DNA of 7,211 nt from an uncultured Roseiflexaceae bacterium (GCA_937988885.1 CALKHR010000120.1:1-7211); one strand, 5' to 3'; counted from the first letter of the stretch, positions 1 to 6,949 are shown. Notes: a model not told the origin generated them from the sequence alone. Numbers and translations are program-made.

Positions 1-34
1 CTCAATATCACAATATTCTAGCTTGAAGATCCGT

Positions 35-1426
35 TTAACTTCCGTTTGCTCCAATCACAGGCAGGTACAACCGCACTGGTTTCGCGAAATCGCGGTAGGT
101 CCAAAAGGCTGGGCGATAGAACTGGATTCGCCCATTTGGATCGTAGCAGCCACCTTCGCAGCCGCCATCCGACAGAATGGGAATGCGCACGACACCCCAT
201 TGCTGCGCGTACTCCACTGGCTCGCCTTTGTCGTTGTAGCGCGTGACGGCGGGCGGGAAATCCTCGAACTTGAACCAGAAGATCTTGGCCACCTCCGGTT
301 GATTGGCGCCGCACCGCTGAGCGTTCAGTTGGCGGGCCGGTAGGCTCGTGTAGATATCGGTCATAAAATCGACCTGGCCCTGCTCTGTCTGCACAGGTAT
401 GGGGTTTTTGGGGCCATCGGGGTCGAAACCCACGTTGTACCCCACCTCGGTGATCCAAAACGGCACGCAGGCTGGGTTCTGGCTGCCGACTTTGGGCGGC
501 GAGATCTCCTCTAGCGCCTTTCGTATGCGCTGCAGCCCCTGATCCACGTACACATTGCTGATCGACAGGCGGATCTCCTCGGGGTAGGGGTGATACGCCA
601 CCGCATCGTTCGGATAAAATCCATACTGGCTATAAAAATCCTTGAACGAGCTATCGTTGTACAACGCTTTCAGATACTCTGCGTCGGACATATAGCCGGG
701 CTTGCCCAATGTGCCCGTGCCGCGTGGATGCAGGCCGCCCATGATGATGTAACTGTTTGTGCAGCCGTGATTCTCGTTGGTTGGATTGATATTTTTGCAG
801 AAGCGGTAGAACTTGGTCTGGAGCCGCCCCATGATTTTTGGGCTGATCGCTTGGCCGCTCGGTGGCAGGCGATTCTGCTCATTCAAAATCTGGTACGCGC
901 CGATCTGGTCGCGATACCGAGCCGCGATCTCCAACGCGCGGGTCAACCACAGCTCCATCGCTTGGTTCACGCCACCGCCAAAACGCGAGTTTGGAACCAG
1001 ACAACTCGCGCTCTCGCAGTTGAGATCGAGCGCCTCGCTATGGCGGAGCAGATCAAACCCCAGCAGCGCGAGCACTTTGATGCCGTGGCGCGGCGCGACC
1101 TCCCTGATAAAGTAGTCGTTCTTGGCGATCTCCTGGGTGACAGTGGCCGCGTCCGCGCCGATCGGAATATGAAACTCCAAGCGCACCCACTCGACGCCTG
1201 CCAAGGCCAACGCAGCGCCCATATTGTCCTGGAAGGTGTAGTTGGGCTGATTGGGGAAGTTCGGGTTGGTGCCGAACTCGTACCACGGATCGCGAATCGC
1301 CATACCCATCAGCCCACTCTGATGGGCAGGAGATATGCCTGTTTGTGGATGCTGCGGTGCTGCTTGGGCGGGTAACGCCACATTCAAAACACTCAAAAGA
1401 AGCAAAACAGCCAATAGCTGCTTCAT
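35..1426 (-). CDS. Secreted clan GH-A-like glycoside hydrolase (TIM barrel)
   Basis: A 463-residue exported protein. The N-terminus is a Sec signal peptide: MKQ, a hydrophobic run to about residue 18, then LPAQA with likely cleavage after residue 22. The body reads as a TIM-barrel glycosidase of the GH5/GH39 kind. QILNEQN has Asn182-Glu183, the NE pair that ends strand 4 in clan GH-A and supplies the acid/base. YHPYP (His279) matches the usual histidine before strand 7, FWITEVGY has Glu327 placed as the nucleophile, and KIFWFKFED (about 381-389) looks like strand 8. Substrate is unknown, and both glutamates are assigned by motif only. The C-terminus ends VRLYLPVIGANGS, resembling the YLPLV-type tails I recall on exported Chloroflexi proteins. 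The ATG follows GGAGG with 9 nt spacing, so the start is firm. It lies 132 bp behind the DUF2330 gene on the same strand and may be read from it or from its own promoter. Confidence 0.8.
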   Translation of the reverse strand: MKQLLAVLLLLSVLNVALPAQAAPQHPQTGISPAHQSGLMGMAIRDPWYEFGTNPNFPNQPNYTFQDNMGAALALAGVEWVRLEFHIPIGADAATVTQEIAKNDYFIREVAPRHGIKVLALLGFDLLRHSEALDLNCESASCLVPNSRFGGGVNQAMELWLTRALEIAARYRDQIGAYQILNEQNRLPPSGQAISPKIMGRLQTKFYRFCKNINPTNENHGCTNSYIIMGGLHPRGTGTLGKPGYMSDAEYLKALYNDSSFKDFYSQYGFYPNDAVAYHPYPEEIRLSISNVYVDQGLQRIRKALEEISPPKVGSQNPACVPFWITEVGYNVGFDPDGPKNPIPVQTEQGQVDFMTDIYTSLPARQLNAQRCGANQPEVAKIFWFKFEDFPPAVTRYNDKGEPVEYAQQWGVVRIPILSDGGCEGGCYDPNGRIQFYRPAFWTYRDFAKPVRLYLPVIGANGS

Positions 1427-1478
1427 CGCGTATATCCTCCAAACTATGACAATGTGCTGTAATACGCACTATGATGCG

Positions 1479-1484
1479 AGTATA
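1479..1484 (-). promoter_or_regulatory. Possible -10 box upstream of the glycosidase gene
   Basis: Read on the minus strand this is TATACT, a 5/6 match to TATAAT, and would start a leader of about 45 nt before the glycosidase ATG. No good -35 hexamer lies 16-18 bp upstream, so this is a weak call. The gene may instead be transcribed from the DUF2330 gene, since no terminator-like hairpin with a T-run is visible in the 132-bp gap. Confidence 0.2.
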
Positions 1485-1558
1485 GCTTGGAATCAACGCT
1501 ACATAGATGATAGACAACTGATTAGCTGATTAGCATTTGATTGCGATGATTAAAAGGA

Positions 1559-2641
1559 TTAATAATCGTCCTCATCTTCGGGATCTGGCCCAGCCAAAAT
1601 ATCGATGCGCCGACGAATGTTATAGGCGATCCCAAGTGCAAGCGAACTGCAAAAAACGACCGCTGCAATGCCTAAAATAGGCAAAGCCATTCGATTCCAG
1701 CCGTTGATGTAGATCGTGCGCTCGATCACTTGGCGAAACGGCTCATTGCTGGCAGCGGGCCGAACAACATAATCATCGGTGATTGTGCTGGGGTTGATGT
1801 GCGTATTGCGCAGCTTGGTGAGATACGATGCTTGAAAGAGCTCGGCGAACTCGGCGGGTGGCGGTTGATCCAGATCGCTCACTGGGCCAGCGTAGAGGGT
1901 TTCGAGCGGGTCGATCTCCACACGTTGCTCGGCCAAGACGTACAACTGCACGTCGAGCGCTTGTTCCGACAGTGCGCTCAGCCGCATCGGGTAGATCAGT
2001 TCGGGTGTATCGAAGGTGATGCGCAACGGCTTGAGTGCGCCATCCGACTGCTGATTATCGGCAAGTTTGATGGCCACAAACGTCCAACCATCGTCGATGT
2101 ACGATTGTAGGATCGGTGTTGCATTGGCTGGTACGCTGTAATTGTTCTCGTCGAACCACTGTTGCAGCGCATCCACATCATCGGCTTCCAGTTGCGCCAC
2201 GCTGTAGCCGCCGATCGTCGTATGTTCCACCACATGCACGCCGCCCGGCGCGCTGCCTACCATGCCCTCGGTATCGCGCCACACTAAGCGTTCGACCTCT
2301 TTGATTTCCGGCTGAGTGACCTCATTCAGATAATCGAACAGCGTGTTATCGGGTCCCTCGGTGATGCTTGCCGCCGCGGGGAGCGGGAAGATCACCGCTG
2401 CGCCGGGCTGGTCGCTCTGCAGATGGAGGCTGGGAATCAGTTCTTGGCGCCCATCACGAAAGATGATCAACGCCTGTTCAGAGGGGATCAGTGCGTCGAG
2501 TGGCATGCCGCAGGCCCACGCCGCCGCCACAGGACTTAGCAACAAGCACAATAGTAGTACCGATGCCCGTACCATATTCCGCAATAGAGAGGCCTGTCTA
2601 CGACGTGAGTTGTCAACGATTATAACGGCTTTTTCACGCAT
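1559..2641 (-). CDS. DUF2330-family membrane-anchored extracellular protein
   Basis: A 360-residue protein that I recognise as DUF2330, a family of unknown function. Residues 1-25 are a basic leader, 26-43 a hydrophobic signal segment ending in AAAWA, and Cys44-Gly45 is the CG pair that opens the mature domain in this family. The domain includes AAVIFPLPA (81-89), DDGWTFVAIKL (183-193) and LDVQLYVLAEQRVE (229-242), the most family-like stretch. A second membrane segment (about 319-340) is followed by RRR and an acidic end, PEDEDDY. This predicts most of the protein outside, with a short acidic tail inside if the signal is cleaved. The start at 2641 has GAGGGTG just upstream. An internal Met at residue 23 would give a more normal signal peptide but lacks a good Shine-Dalgarno sequence. 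Cys44 is unlikely to be a lipobox because Trp sits at -2 and a second membrane anchor exists. The role is unknown. Confidence 0.8.
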   Translation of the reverse strand: MREKAVIIVDNSRRRQASLLRNMVRASVLLLCLLLSPVAAAWACGMPLDALIPSEQALIIFRDGRQELIPSLHLQSDQPGAAVIFPLPAAASITEGPDNTLFDYLNEVTQPEIKEVERLVWRDTEGMVGSAPGGVHVVEHTTIGGYSVAQLEADDVDALQQWFDENNYSVPANATPILQSYIDDGWTFVAIKLADNQQSDGALKPLRITFDTPELIYPMRLSALSEQALDVQLYVLAEQRVEIDPLETLYAGPVSDLDQPPPAEFAELFQASYLTKLRNTHINPSTITDDYVVRPAASNEPFRQVIERTIYINGWNRMALPILGIAAVVFCSSLALGIAYNIRRRIDILAGPDPEDEDDY

Positions 2642-3050
2642 CTGTCACCCTCTTGTCATGTATCCATCTAGGTCGTTGATTGGCGTTTGCATACGATAGT
2701 AAGCACACGATTCCGCATCTTGCGGTTGCTTAGGTCATTGTAGCAGAAGATAGCGGTGCTAAACGTGTGGCACCTGCTGGCCACGGCATTCTTCAAAGGA
2801 GGTGCAATAGAGTCTTACAGCCACATGAATACCGGGGTTCAACGGCAATCATCAGGCGCAAGGCTTTCGCAAGGTAAGCAGATGTATGGGAAGAGTCCGC
2901 TGTATCACCCCAATCGCTGCGAGTGCCTGGCATGATGAACTGCATATTTGTGTTGAGGCTATGCAACAGCCCTGAAACCTGCCTCGGCTCTCTTGCGATC
3001 CCTTTGAGCTGAGCCATGCCCTTCGAGGTGATTAGAAGGAGGTCTTTCCT
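2642..3050. other. Divergent intergenic region, 409 bp, with short hairpins
   Basis: This separates the DUF2330 gene (leftward) from the repeat-protein gene (rightward), so promoters for both should lie here. On the minus strand TACAAT (2742-2737) is a possible -10 for the DUF2330 gene, without a good -35. CCGCA-TCT-TGCGG (2713-2725) is a perfect 5-bp inverted repeat in that side's leader. On the rightward side are GTGGC/GCCAC (2767-2771 with 2780-2784), GAGGC/GCCTC (2955-2959 with 2981-2985), and CTCGGCTC/GAGCTGAG (2983-2990 with 3006-3013, one G-U pair). An AAAGGAGGTG at 2795-2804 resembles a ribosome binding site but no start codon follows at a usable distance. No convincing rightward promoter and no known riboswitch consensus was recognised. 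The only forward reading frame, 2825-2935 (36 residues), lacks a ribosome binding site. Confidence 0.5.
3034..3043 (+). promoter_or_regulatory. Very strong ribosome binding site
   Basis: AGAAGGAGGT, close to the full anti-Shine-Dalgarno complement, sits 7 nt before the ATG at 3051. It fixes the start of the repeat-protein gene and suggests high translation, fitting an abundant secreted or surface product. Confidence 0.8.
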
Positions 3051-4322
3051 ATGCGTACGTTGCTTCCTGCGCGTCGATTCGCCCTCGTGCTTGCTGGAGT
3101 ACTGGCTTGTGTGCTGATCGTATTTGCTCAGCGCTCCACAGCAGGTGCGGTATACATCGTTCATGGGCATACCACTGCAGTGTGTGAACCAACCGGTAGA
3201 ACGGTGCCTGCGAGCTATCAAGATAGCTATTTTGGCTCTGAATTGCACGGTTTTTGGGATCGTGAGCGAGTCGAGATCAGCTTTGGATTCCCCGATGGCC
3301 GCCATTTTAGTGCCTATGCCGTGGAACTGCTCGATGGCGTCGTGAATATGCCGCCCAACTACAAAACCGTCTTCGACGCCGACATCGCTGGCGATCTCTA
3401 CTTCGACTTTCCCATCAACAACAAATGGCCTTATGGTTGCTACACGTTCACAGCGGTCGGTACCAGCAGCGGGCAGACTGCGCGCGGCCAATTTGTCGTA
3501 ACGCCACGGCCTAACGTAGCCCCACCGGCTAGCCCTGCTCGGCTCGATGTGTGGCGCAACGGCACCTTCGAGAGCTCCGGCGAGCACGATTCCGTCGCAA
3601 ACATTCACGGTCGCTTCTTCTTCCCGAACGAGGTGATCTCGATCTGGATCACGCAGCCCGATGGCTCGGTGATCGATTATCCGCAGCAGATCGCTAGTGA
3701 CATCGGCAATTTCGAGTCCTCGTTTACCTTTACAAACGTGCATATGACGGGTCGCTACACCTTCACTGCGTTCGGCACGCGTAGCGGTTACCAGGTCTTC
3801 GCACCGTTCGAGTTGCGGGGCCGCAGCTCCACGCCGAGCGGCTGGGCAACCTTGCGCGTAGCGGCTCCGTACCCTGCCGCCACCAACCAGAACGGCGGTC
3901 TTGTGGTGACGGGTGCGATGTTCTCCAACGGCGAGCCTGTGGGCCTATGGATGACCTTGCCCGACAACTCGGTGCGCAGCCTGCCCACTCAAGTGGCCGA
4001 TGGTAACGGCGACTTCTACGCCGTCATCGAGCTGGACGAGCGCCTGCCGGTTGGCACGTATCACGTCACCGCGAACGGCGTCTACAGCGGTCGCCTGGTG
4101 ATCGCCTCCTTTGAGGTGACTGATGGCGCGTTCCAGGGCGTCTACGCCGATGTTCCGCCGGAGCAGGTGTTGCCAGCACCGTTCGTCACAGAGACAAACG
4201 TCGGCGAATTCGCAACTGGCGGGCCAACCAACACCACCAATACGGTGAACGAATGGACGCCGCAGGATATCGGCTCGCAGGGCTGCGATACACCCGAGCA
4301 GTATTGGTCGCCGAGCTGCTAA
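3051..4322 (+). CDS. Secreted protein with three tandem beta-sandwich repeats
   Basis: A 423-residue exported protein whose function I do not recognise. Residues 1-31 are a signal peptide (MRTLLPARRF, a hydrophobic core, cleavage probably near STAGA). Three related domains of about 90-120 residues follow: about 34-153, 164-257 and 267-357. They share a pattern: a phrase such as GRFFFPNEVISIWITQPDGS or GAMFSNGEPVGLWMTLPDNS, then an aspartate/glycine turn, then G-Y-T-F-TA-GT-SG and a final hydrophobic strand. This looks like an Ig-like fold repeat used in extracellular adhesion or binding modules. Domain 1 is longest and holds Cys45 and Cys130. The last 65 residues are Pro/Thr/Asn-rich and end in GCDTPEQYWSPSC, with Cys412 and Cys423. 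There is no LPXTG signal, C-terminal membrane helix or catalytic motif, so release or non-covalent wall binding is likely. It ends in a strong hairpin, so it is probably monocistronic. Confidence 0.75.
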   Translation: MRTLLPARRFALVLAGVLACVLIVFAQRSTAGAVYIVHGHTTAVCEPTGRTVPASYQDSYFGSELHGFWDRERVEISFGFPDGRHFSAYAVELLDGVVNMPPNYKTVFDADIAGDLYFDFPINNKWPYGCYTFTAVGTSSGQTARGQFVVTPRPNVAPPASPARLDVWRNGTFESSGEHDSVANIHGRFFFPNEVISIWITQPDGSVIDYPQQIASDIGNFESSFTFTNVHMTGRYTFTAFGTRSGYQVFAPFELRGRSSTPSGWATLRVAAPYPAATNQNGGLVVTGAMFSNGEPVGLWMTLPDNSVRSLPTQVADGNGDFYAVIELDERLPVGTYHVTANGVYSGRLVIASFEVTDGAFQGVYADVPPEQVLPAPFVTETNVGEFATGGPTNTTNTVNEWTPQDIGSQGCDTPEQYWSPSC

Positions 4323-4345
4323 CGGCTTCAGACGGCGCAAAAGCA

Positions 4346-4383
4346 ATTGAGCAAGCGTAGGCGTACACCTATGCTTGCTCAAT
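4346..4383. terminator. Bidirectional terminator-like hairpin between convergent genes
   Basis: ATTGAGCAAGCGTAGG (4346-4361) pairs with CCTATGCTTGCTCAAT (4368-4383) around the 6-nt loop cgtaca. All 16 positions pair in RNA if the single G-U is allowed. It lies 24 bp after the stop of the rightward repeat-protein gene and 84 bp after the stop of the leftward TatA-like gene. T-rich sequence follows on both sides but is imperfect: GTTTGTTG on the plus strand and TGCTTTTGCG on the minus strand. The stem length makes it the obvious shared transcription stop. Confidence 0.75.
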
Positions 4384-4466
4384 GTTTGTTGAGGGTCAAA
4401 AGGTAAACGGGAGGGAGGTTCAGCCTTTGATACGGAAATACTGCCAAAAGTAGTATTTAGAAATGC

Positions 4467-4655
4467 CTACCGAAGATCGTGTTTACCTGCATCGGATGCC
4501 GATTGGCCGCCGGAAGTGGTTGTATGTTGTTTGTTGATCAGTCGTAGCGTAAAAGCACTTGTTGCATTCCATAGCCGAGCGAGCCGTGCCGGGCCACAGA
4601 GCACAATAATGACGACAAGTACAAGAATCGCTTCTGGCAAGCCGAACCCGTCCAT
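4467..4655 (-). CDS. Small TatA-like membrane protein (62 aa)
   Basis: A short protein with the layout of the TatA/TatB/TatE family of twin-arginine export components: MDGFGLPEAILVL, a hydrophobic helix (about residues 9-20), a Gly-Pro hinge (21-22), an amphipathic helix ARLARLWNATSAFTLRLINK (23-42), and a polar tail rich in Thr, Ser, Gly and Gln. Glu8 follows Pro7 as in many TatA proteins, and Phe35 lies in the amphipathic helix. The residue before the hinge Gly is Cys20, where Escherichia coli TatA has its conserved Phe20. I chose ATG at 4655 because AGGGAG (4669-4664) lies 8 nt upstream. A GTG three codons earlier at 4664 would overlap that site. No tatC or tatB is adjacent. It is separated from the pyk operon by a terminator and faces the hairpin at 4346-4383. 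It may be an accessory TatA or a TatA-like peptide of other use. Confidence 0.65.
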   Translation of the reverse strand: MDGFGLPEAILVLVVIIVLCGPARLARLWNATSAFTLRLINKQHTTTSGGQSASDAGKHDLR

Positions 4656-4663
4656 TTGAGACA

Positions 4664-4669
4664 CTCCCT
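4664..4669 (-). promoter_or_regulatory. Ribosome binding site that selects the ATG start
   Basis: AGGGAG on the minus strand, 8 nt before the ATG at 4655. Its position rules against the in-frame GTG at 4664, which overlaps it, so the TatA-like protein begins MDGFG rather than MSQMDGFG. Confidence 0.65.
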
Positions 4670-4714
4670 AGAGTTTAGTCATACAAGAGCGATACAACAT
4701 CGATAAACAGAACA

Positions 4715-4742
4715 AGTATAAATCATATCGAGCATAGATAAA
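4715..4742 (-). promoter_or_regulatory. Candidate promoter for the TatA-like gene
   Basis: On the minus strand TTTATC (4742-4737) and TATACT (4720-4715) are separated by 16 bp. The -10 is a 5/6 match and the -35 only 3/6. It sits after the pyk terminator and about 60 bp before the TatA-like ATG, where an independent promoter is expected. Confidence 0.3.
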
Positions 4743-4775
4743 TGTTTGCTGAAGATGAGCTAAGAAACAGCGTGT

Positions 4776-4805
4776 AAAAAAGAGATGCGCAACATTACGC
4801 ATCTC
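4776..4805 (-). terminator. Rho-independent terminator of the comEA-pyk unit
   Basis: On the minus strand GAGATGCG (4805-4798) pairs perfectly with CGCATCTC (4789-4782) across an 8-nt loop, followed at once by six T residues (4781-4776). It begins 30 bp after the pyk stop codon. The stem and T-run are those of a classical intrinsic terminator, and it insulates the TatA-like gene downstream. Confidence 0.9.
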
Positions 4806-4835
4806 CTAGGCATATTCCGTGAAGGAAGCTGTTGA

Positions 4836-6257
4836 TTAGACTTGAAAGACCTTGACAAAATTGGTGTGCCCACGCACTGCGAGCGGATGACCACCTGTCA
4901 TCACGATCGAATCGCCTGGCTGAGCGAGCCCGCGTGAAATGACAGTTTCGCGTACCTGTTGGCTCAGTTGCTCAAGATGCTCCACATACGGCGACATGAT
5001 CGGCGTTACGCCCCACACCAAATTCAGGCGATTATACACCATCTCGCTGGGTGTAAATGCCAAGATTGGCACATTCGGGCGCAACTGCGCAACCAATTGG
5101 GCAGTGTTCCCACTCATCGTAAAGGCCACGATCGCCCGAATCGGCACCGTATTCACGATCGCACAGGCGGCTGCGCTGATCGCCTTTGCGACACCGCCGC
5201 GCTTCGTCTCGAAACCCAGGGGTGTCAACACAATATCACTGTGCCGACCACTCTGTTCAGCGGTCTCCGCAATGCGCGCCATTGTTTGTACTGATTCAAG
5301 GGGATAGAGCCCGTTGGCAGTTTCGCCGCTGAGCATCACCGCATCTGTGCCATCGATAATCGCGTTTGCCACATCGCTCACCTCGGCGCGAGTCGGACGT
5401 GGATGTCGGATCATCGAATCGAGCATTTGCGTAGCCGTGATCACGGGCACACCGACGCTATTGGCCGCCGCAATGAGTTGTTTCTGCACCAGCGGCACAC
5501 GTTCGGCGGGCATCTCAACGCCCAAATCTCCGCGAGCCACCATAATCGCATCGGTCGCTTCGAGAATGCCCGCCAAATCGTCGAGCGCTTCGGGCTTCTC
5601 GATCTTCGCGATCACTGGCGTGCTATACCCCGTCGAGGCAATATACTCTTTGATCTGCTGAATATCGCTGACGCGTCGCACAAAGGATAACGCCACATAA
5701 TCGACATGTTGAGACAAGCCGAAGTGAAGATCATCGAGGTCCTTGGGTGTGAGGGCCGGAGCACTGACATTGACGCCGGGTAGATTGATGCCTTGGTGTT
5801 CACGCAGTTCGCCACCAAATATAACTTCAGTGTGAACTTCATCAGCAGTTGTCTCGAGCACGCGCAATTCGATGAGTCCGTCGGAGATCAGAATACGATC
5901 GTTGGGGCGGACATCGCCGGGCAACTCGGTGTAGGTGGTGCTGACGCGCTCGGCAGTGCCGATCTCCTCGTGAATGGTGATGGTGAAGCGCTGGCCTGCG
6001 ACAAGTTGCACTGGTTTGCCATTAACCAGTGAGCCAGTGCGGATTTTGGGGCCTTGGAGGTCTTGAATAATGGTAAGAGGACGATTATGCTTTTTGGCGG
6101 CTTCCCGGAGGCGGGCGATCCGTTGGAGATGTTCTTCGTGGTTACCATGGGAGAAATTGAGTCGGGCCACATCCATCCCGGCTTCCAAAAGCCGTCCAAT
6201 CATCTCTGGCGTATCACAGGCTGGACCAATCGTGGCGACGATTTTTGTGCGGCGCAT
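4836..6257 (-). CDS. pyk: Pyruvate kinase
   Basis: This makes pyruvate and ATP from phosphoenolpyruvate and ADP, the last step of glycolysis, in the cytoplasm. At 473 residues it is a normal bacterial length, without the C-terminal PEP-utiliser extension seen in Geobacillus enzymes. It opens with RRTKIVATIGPAC. Visible active-site features are ARLNFSHG (Arg32, Asn34, Ser36), DLQGPKIRTG (66-75), AKIEKPEAL with the catalytic Lys218 and metal ligand Glu220, ARGDLGVEMP with metal ligand Asp244, and TATQMLDSM with Thr276. The B domain spans roughly 74-170. The C-terminal regulatory domain (about 345-473) carries the phosphate-loop-like TMSGNTA (380-386), suggesting possible sugar-phosphate control. 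Lys71 in GPKIRTG is the residue type linked to potassium-independent enzymes. AGGTG lies 5 nt before the ATG. It sits 23 bp behind comEA on the same strand and is followed by a strong terminator. Confidence 0.97.
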   Translation of the reverse strand: MRRTKIVATIGPACDTPEMIGRLLEAGMDVARLNFSHGNHEEHLQRIARLREAAKKHNRPLTIIQDLQGPKIRTGSLVNGKPVQLVAGQRFTITIHEEIGTAERVSTTYTELPGDVRPNDRILISDGLIELRVLETTADEVHTEVIFGGELREHQGINLPGVNVSAPALTPKDLDDLHFGLSQHVDYVALSFVRRVSDIQQIKEYIASTGYSTPVIAKIEKPEALDDLAGILEATDAIMVARGDLGVEMPAERVPLVQKQLIAAANSVGVPVITATQMLDSMIRHPRPTRAEVSDVANAIIDGTDAVMLSGETANGLYPLESVQTMARIAETAEQSGRHSDIVLTPLGFETKRGGVAKAISAAACAIVNTVPIRAIVAFTMSGNTAQLVAQLRPNVPILAFTPSEMVYNRLNLVWGVTPIMSPYVEHLEQLSQQVRETVISRGLAQPGDSIVMTGGHPLAVRGHTNFVKVFQV

Positions 6258-6280
6258 GTCATCACCTTGTTCTGCTCTAC

Positions 6281-6949
6281 TTATGGCCCGACGGTGATGA
6301 GAGGTTCGATCTGTTCGATAAGCGCCGGGCCAACTCCGCTAACTTGCTGGAGATCTTCTATTGATTGGAATGGCCCATTCGCTTCGCGATATTCTACAAT
6401 ACGTTGAGCGAGCGCAGGGCCGATCCTTGGTAACTCCTCCAAATCAGCTGCACTCGCCGTATTGATATTGAGCAATTCCGTTTCCTTCGATGGGGAAGCG
6501 TCAGTGCGCGGTAGCTCGGCCAACGGTGCCGATGTTATTTCGCCCTGCCGAGGAATGTGAATGTGCTGACCATCACTAATGTGTGCAGCCAGATTAACGT
6601 AATCGCTTGCCACATCCTCACTGAACCCCCCTGCTGCCAATACGACATCTTTGACGCGAGCCTCGGATGGTAACTTATACGCATCAGGATACCGTACCGC
6701 ACCAGTGATATTCACGATAACATACGTTATCTCTGGGGTTGGAGTGATTGTGGATTGCGTATCTTCATCAGCAAAGAGATCATCAGAATCATCAAGTGCG
6801 AATGACTCTGATGGCCCTCCTCTGCCGATATTCGACGTTCGATGTTCAAATAACCACGGCCAAAAGATGATAATGACGCCAAGAATAAAAAAGATGACGG
6901 TTGCAATCAGCAAAAACGATTGTTTAAGTAATAAATGGCTCGGTTTCAT
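6281..6949 (-). CDS. comEA: ComEA-type competence DNA receptor with SLBB and helix-hairpin-helix domains
   Basis: A membrane-anchored DNA-binding protein of 222 residues. In naturally transformable bacteria ComEA binds incoming double-stranded DNA outside the membrane and hands it to the ComEC channel. Residues 8-34 form one membrane helix with a short basic N-terminus, placing the rest outside. A flexible acidic linker (about 40-72, DDSDDLFADED) leads to an SLBB domain (about 75-133: VNITGAVRYPDAYKLP, AAGGFSED, VNLAAHISDGQHIHIP). A second linker is followed by the ComEA helix-hairpin-helix pair (about 158-219): LLNINTASAADLEELPRIGP, then GVGPALIEQIEPLI. It is close in size to Bacillus subtilis ComEA (about 205 aa), and all domains look intact. 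GAGGTG lies 5 nt before the ATG. No comEC or comF is visible nearby. It probably shares its transcript with pyk, 23 bp downstream. Confidence 0.92.
   Translation of the reverse strand: MKPSHLLLKQSFLLIATVIFFILGVIIIFWPWLFEHRTSNIGRGGPSESFALDDSDDLFADEDTQSTITPTPEITYVIVNITGAVRYPDAYKLPSEARVKDVVLAAGGFSEDVASDYVNLAAHISDGQHIHIPRQGEITSAPLAELPRTDASPSKETELLNINTASAADLEELPRIGPALAQRIVEYREANGPFQSIEDLQQVSGVGPALIEQIEPLITVGP

Noticed and set aside
1..34. Terminator after the glycosidase gene
   Set aside because: Only a 5-bp AATAT/ATATT pairing without a T-run is visible before the window ends.
590..1375. 261-codon plus-strand frame opposite the glycosidase
   Set aside because: Antisense shadow. The opposite strand encodes a signal peptide, the NE and E active-site motifs, and has a GGAGG start site.
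1053..1517. 154-codon minus-strand frame overlapping the start of the glycosidase gene
   Set aside because: It is out of frame with the supported gene, has no good ribosome binding site, and its sequence is low-quality Arg/Ser/His-rich translation.
2834..2911. Possible riboswitch (GGGGT/ACCCC closing pair with CGCAAGG repeats inside)
   Set aside because: I compared it from memory with cyclic di-GMP, cobalamin, TPP, SAM and c-di-AMP consensus features. Only fragments resemble any of them and the conserved cores are missing.
2825..2935. 36-codon frame in the divergent region
   Set aside because: The nearest AAAGGAGG (2795-2802) is about 22 nt before the ATG, too far to serve it, and the product shows no recognisable feature.
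2793..3743. Long open frame on the minus strand opposite the repeat-protein gene and running through the intergenic region
   Set aside because: Most of it is antisense to a gene with a signal peptide, repeats and a strong ribosome binding site. I recognise no domain in it. The intergenic part could be an old gene remnant, but nothing supports that.
4437..4459. AAATACT/AGTATTT inverted repeat after the TatA-like gene as its terminator
   Set aside because: The stem is 7 A/T-rich pairs with no T-run on the relevant strand. The 16-bp hairpin at 4346-4383 is a far better candidate.
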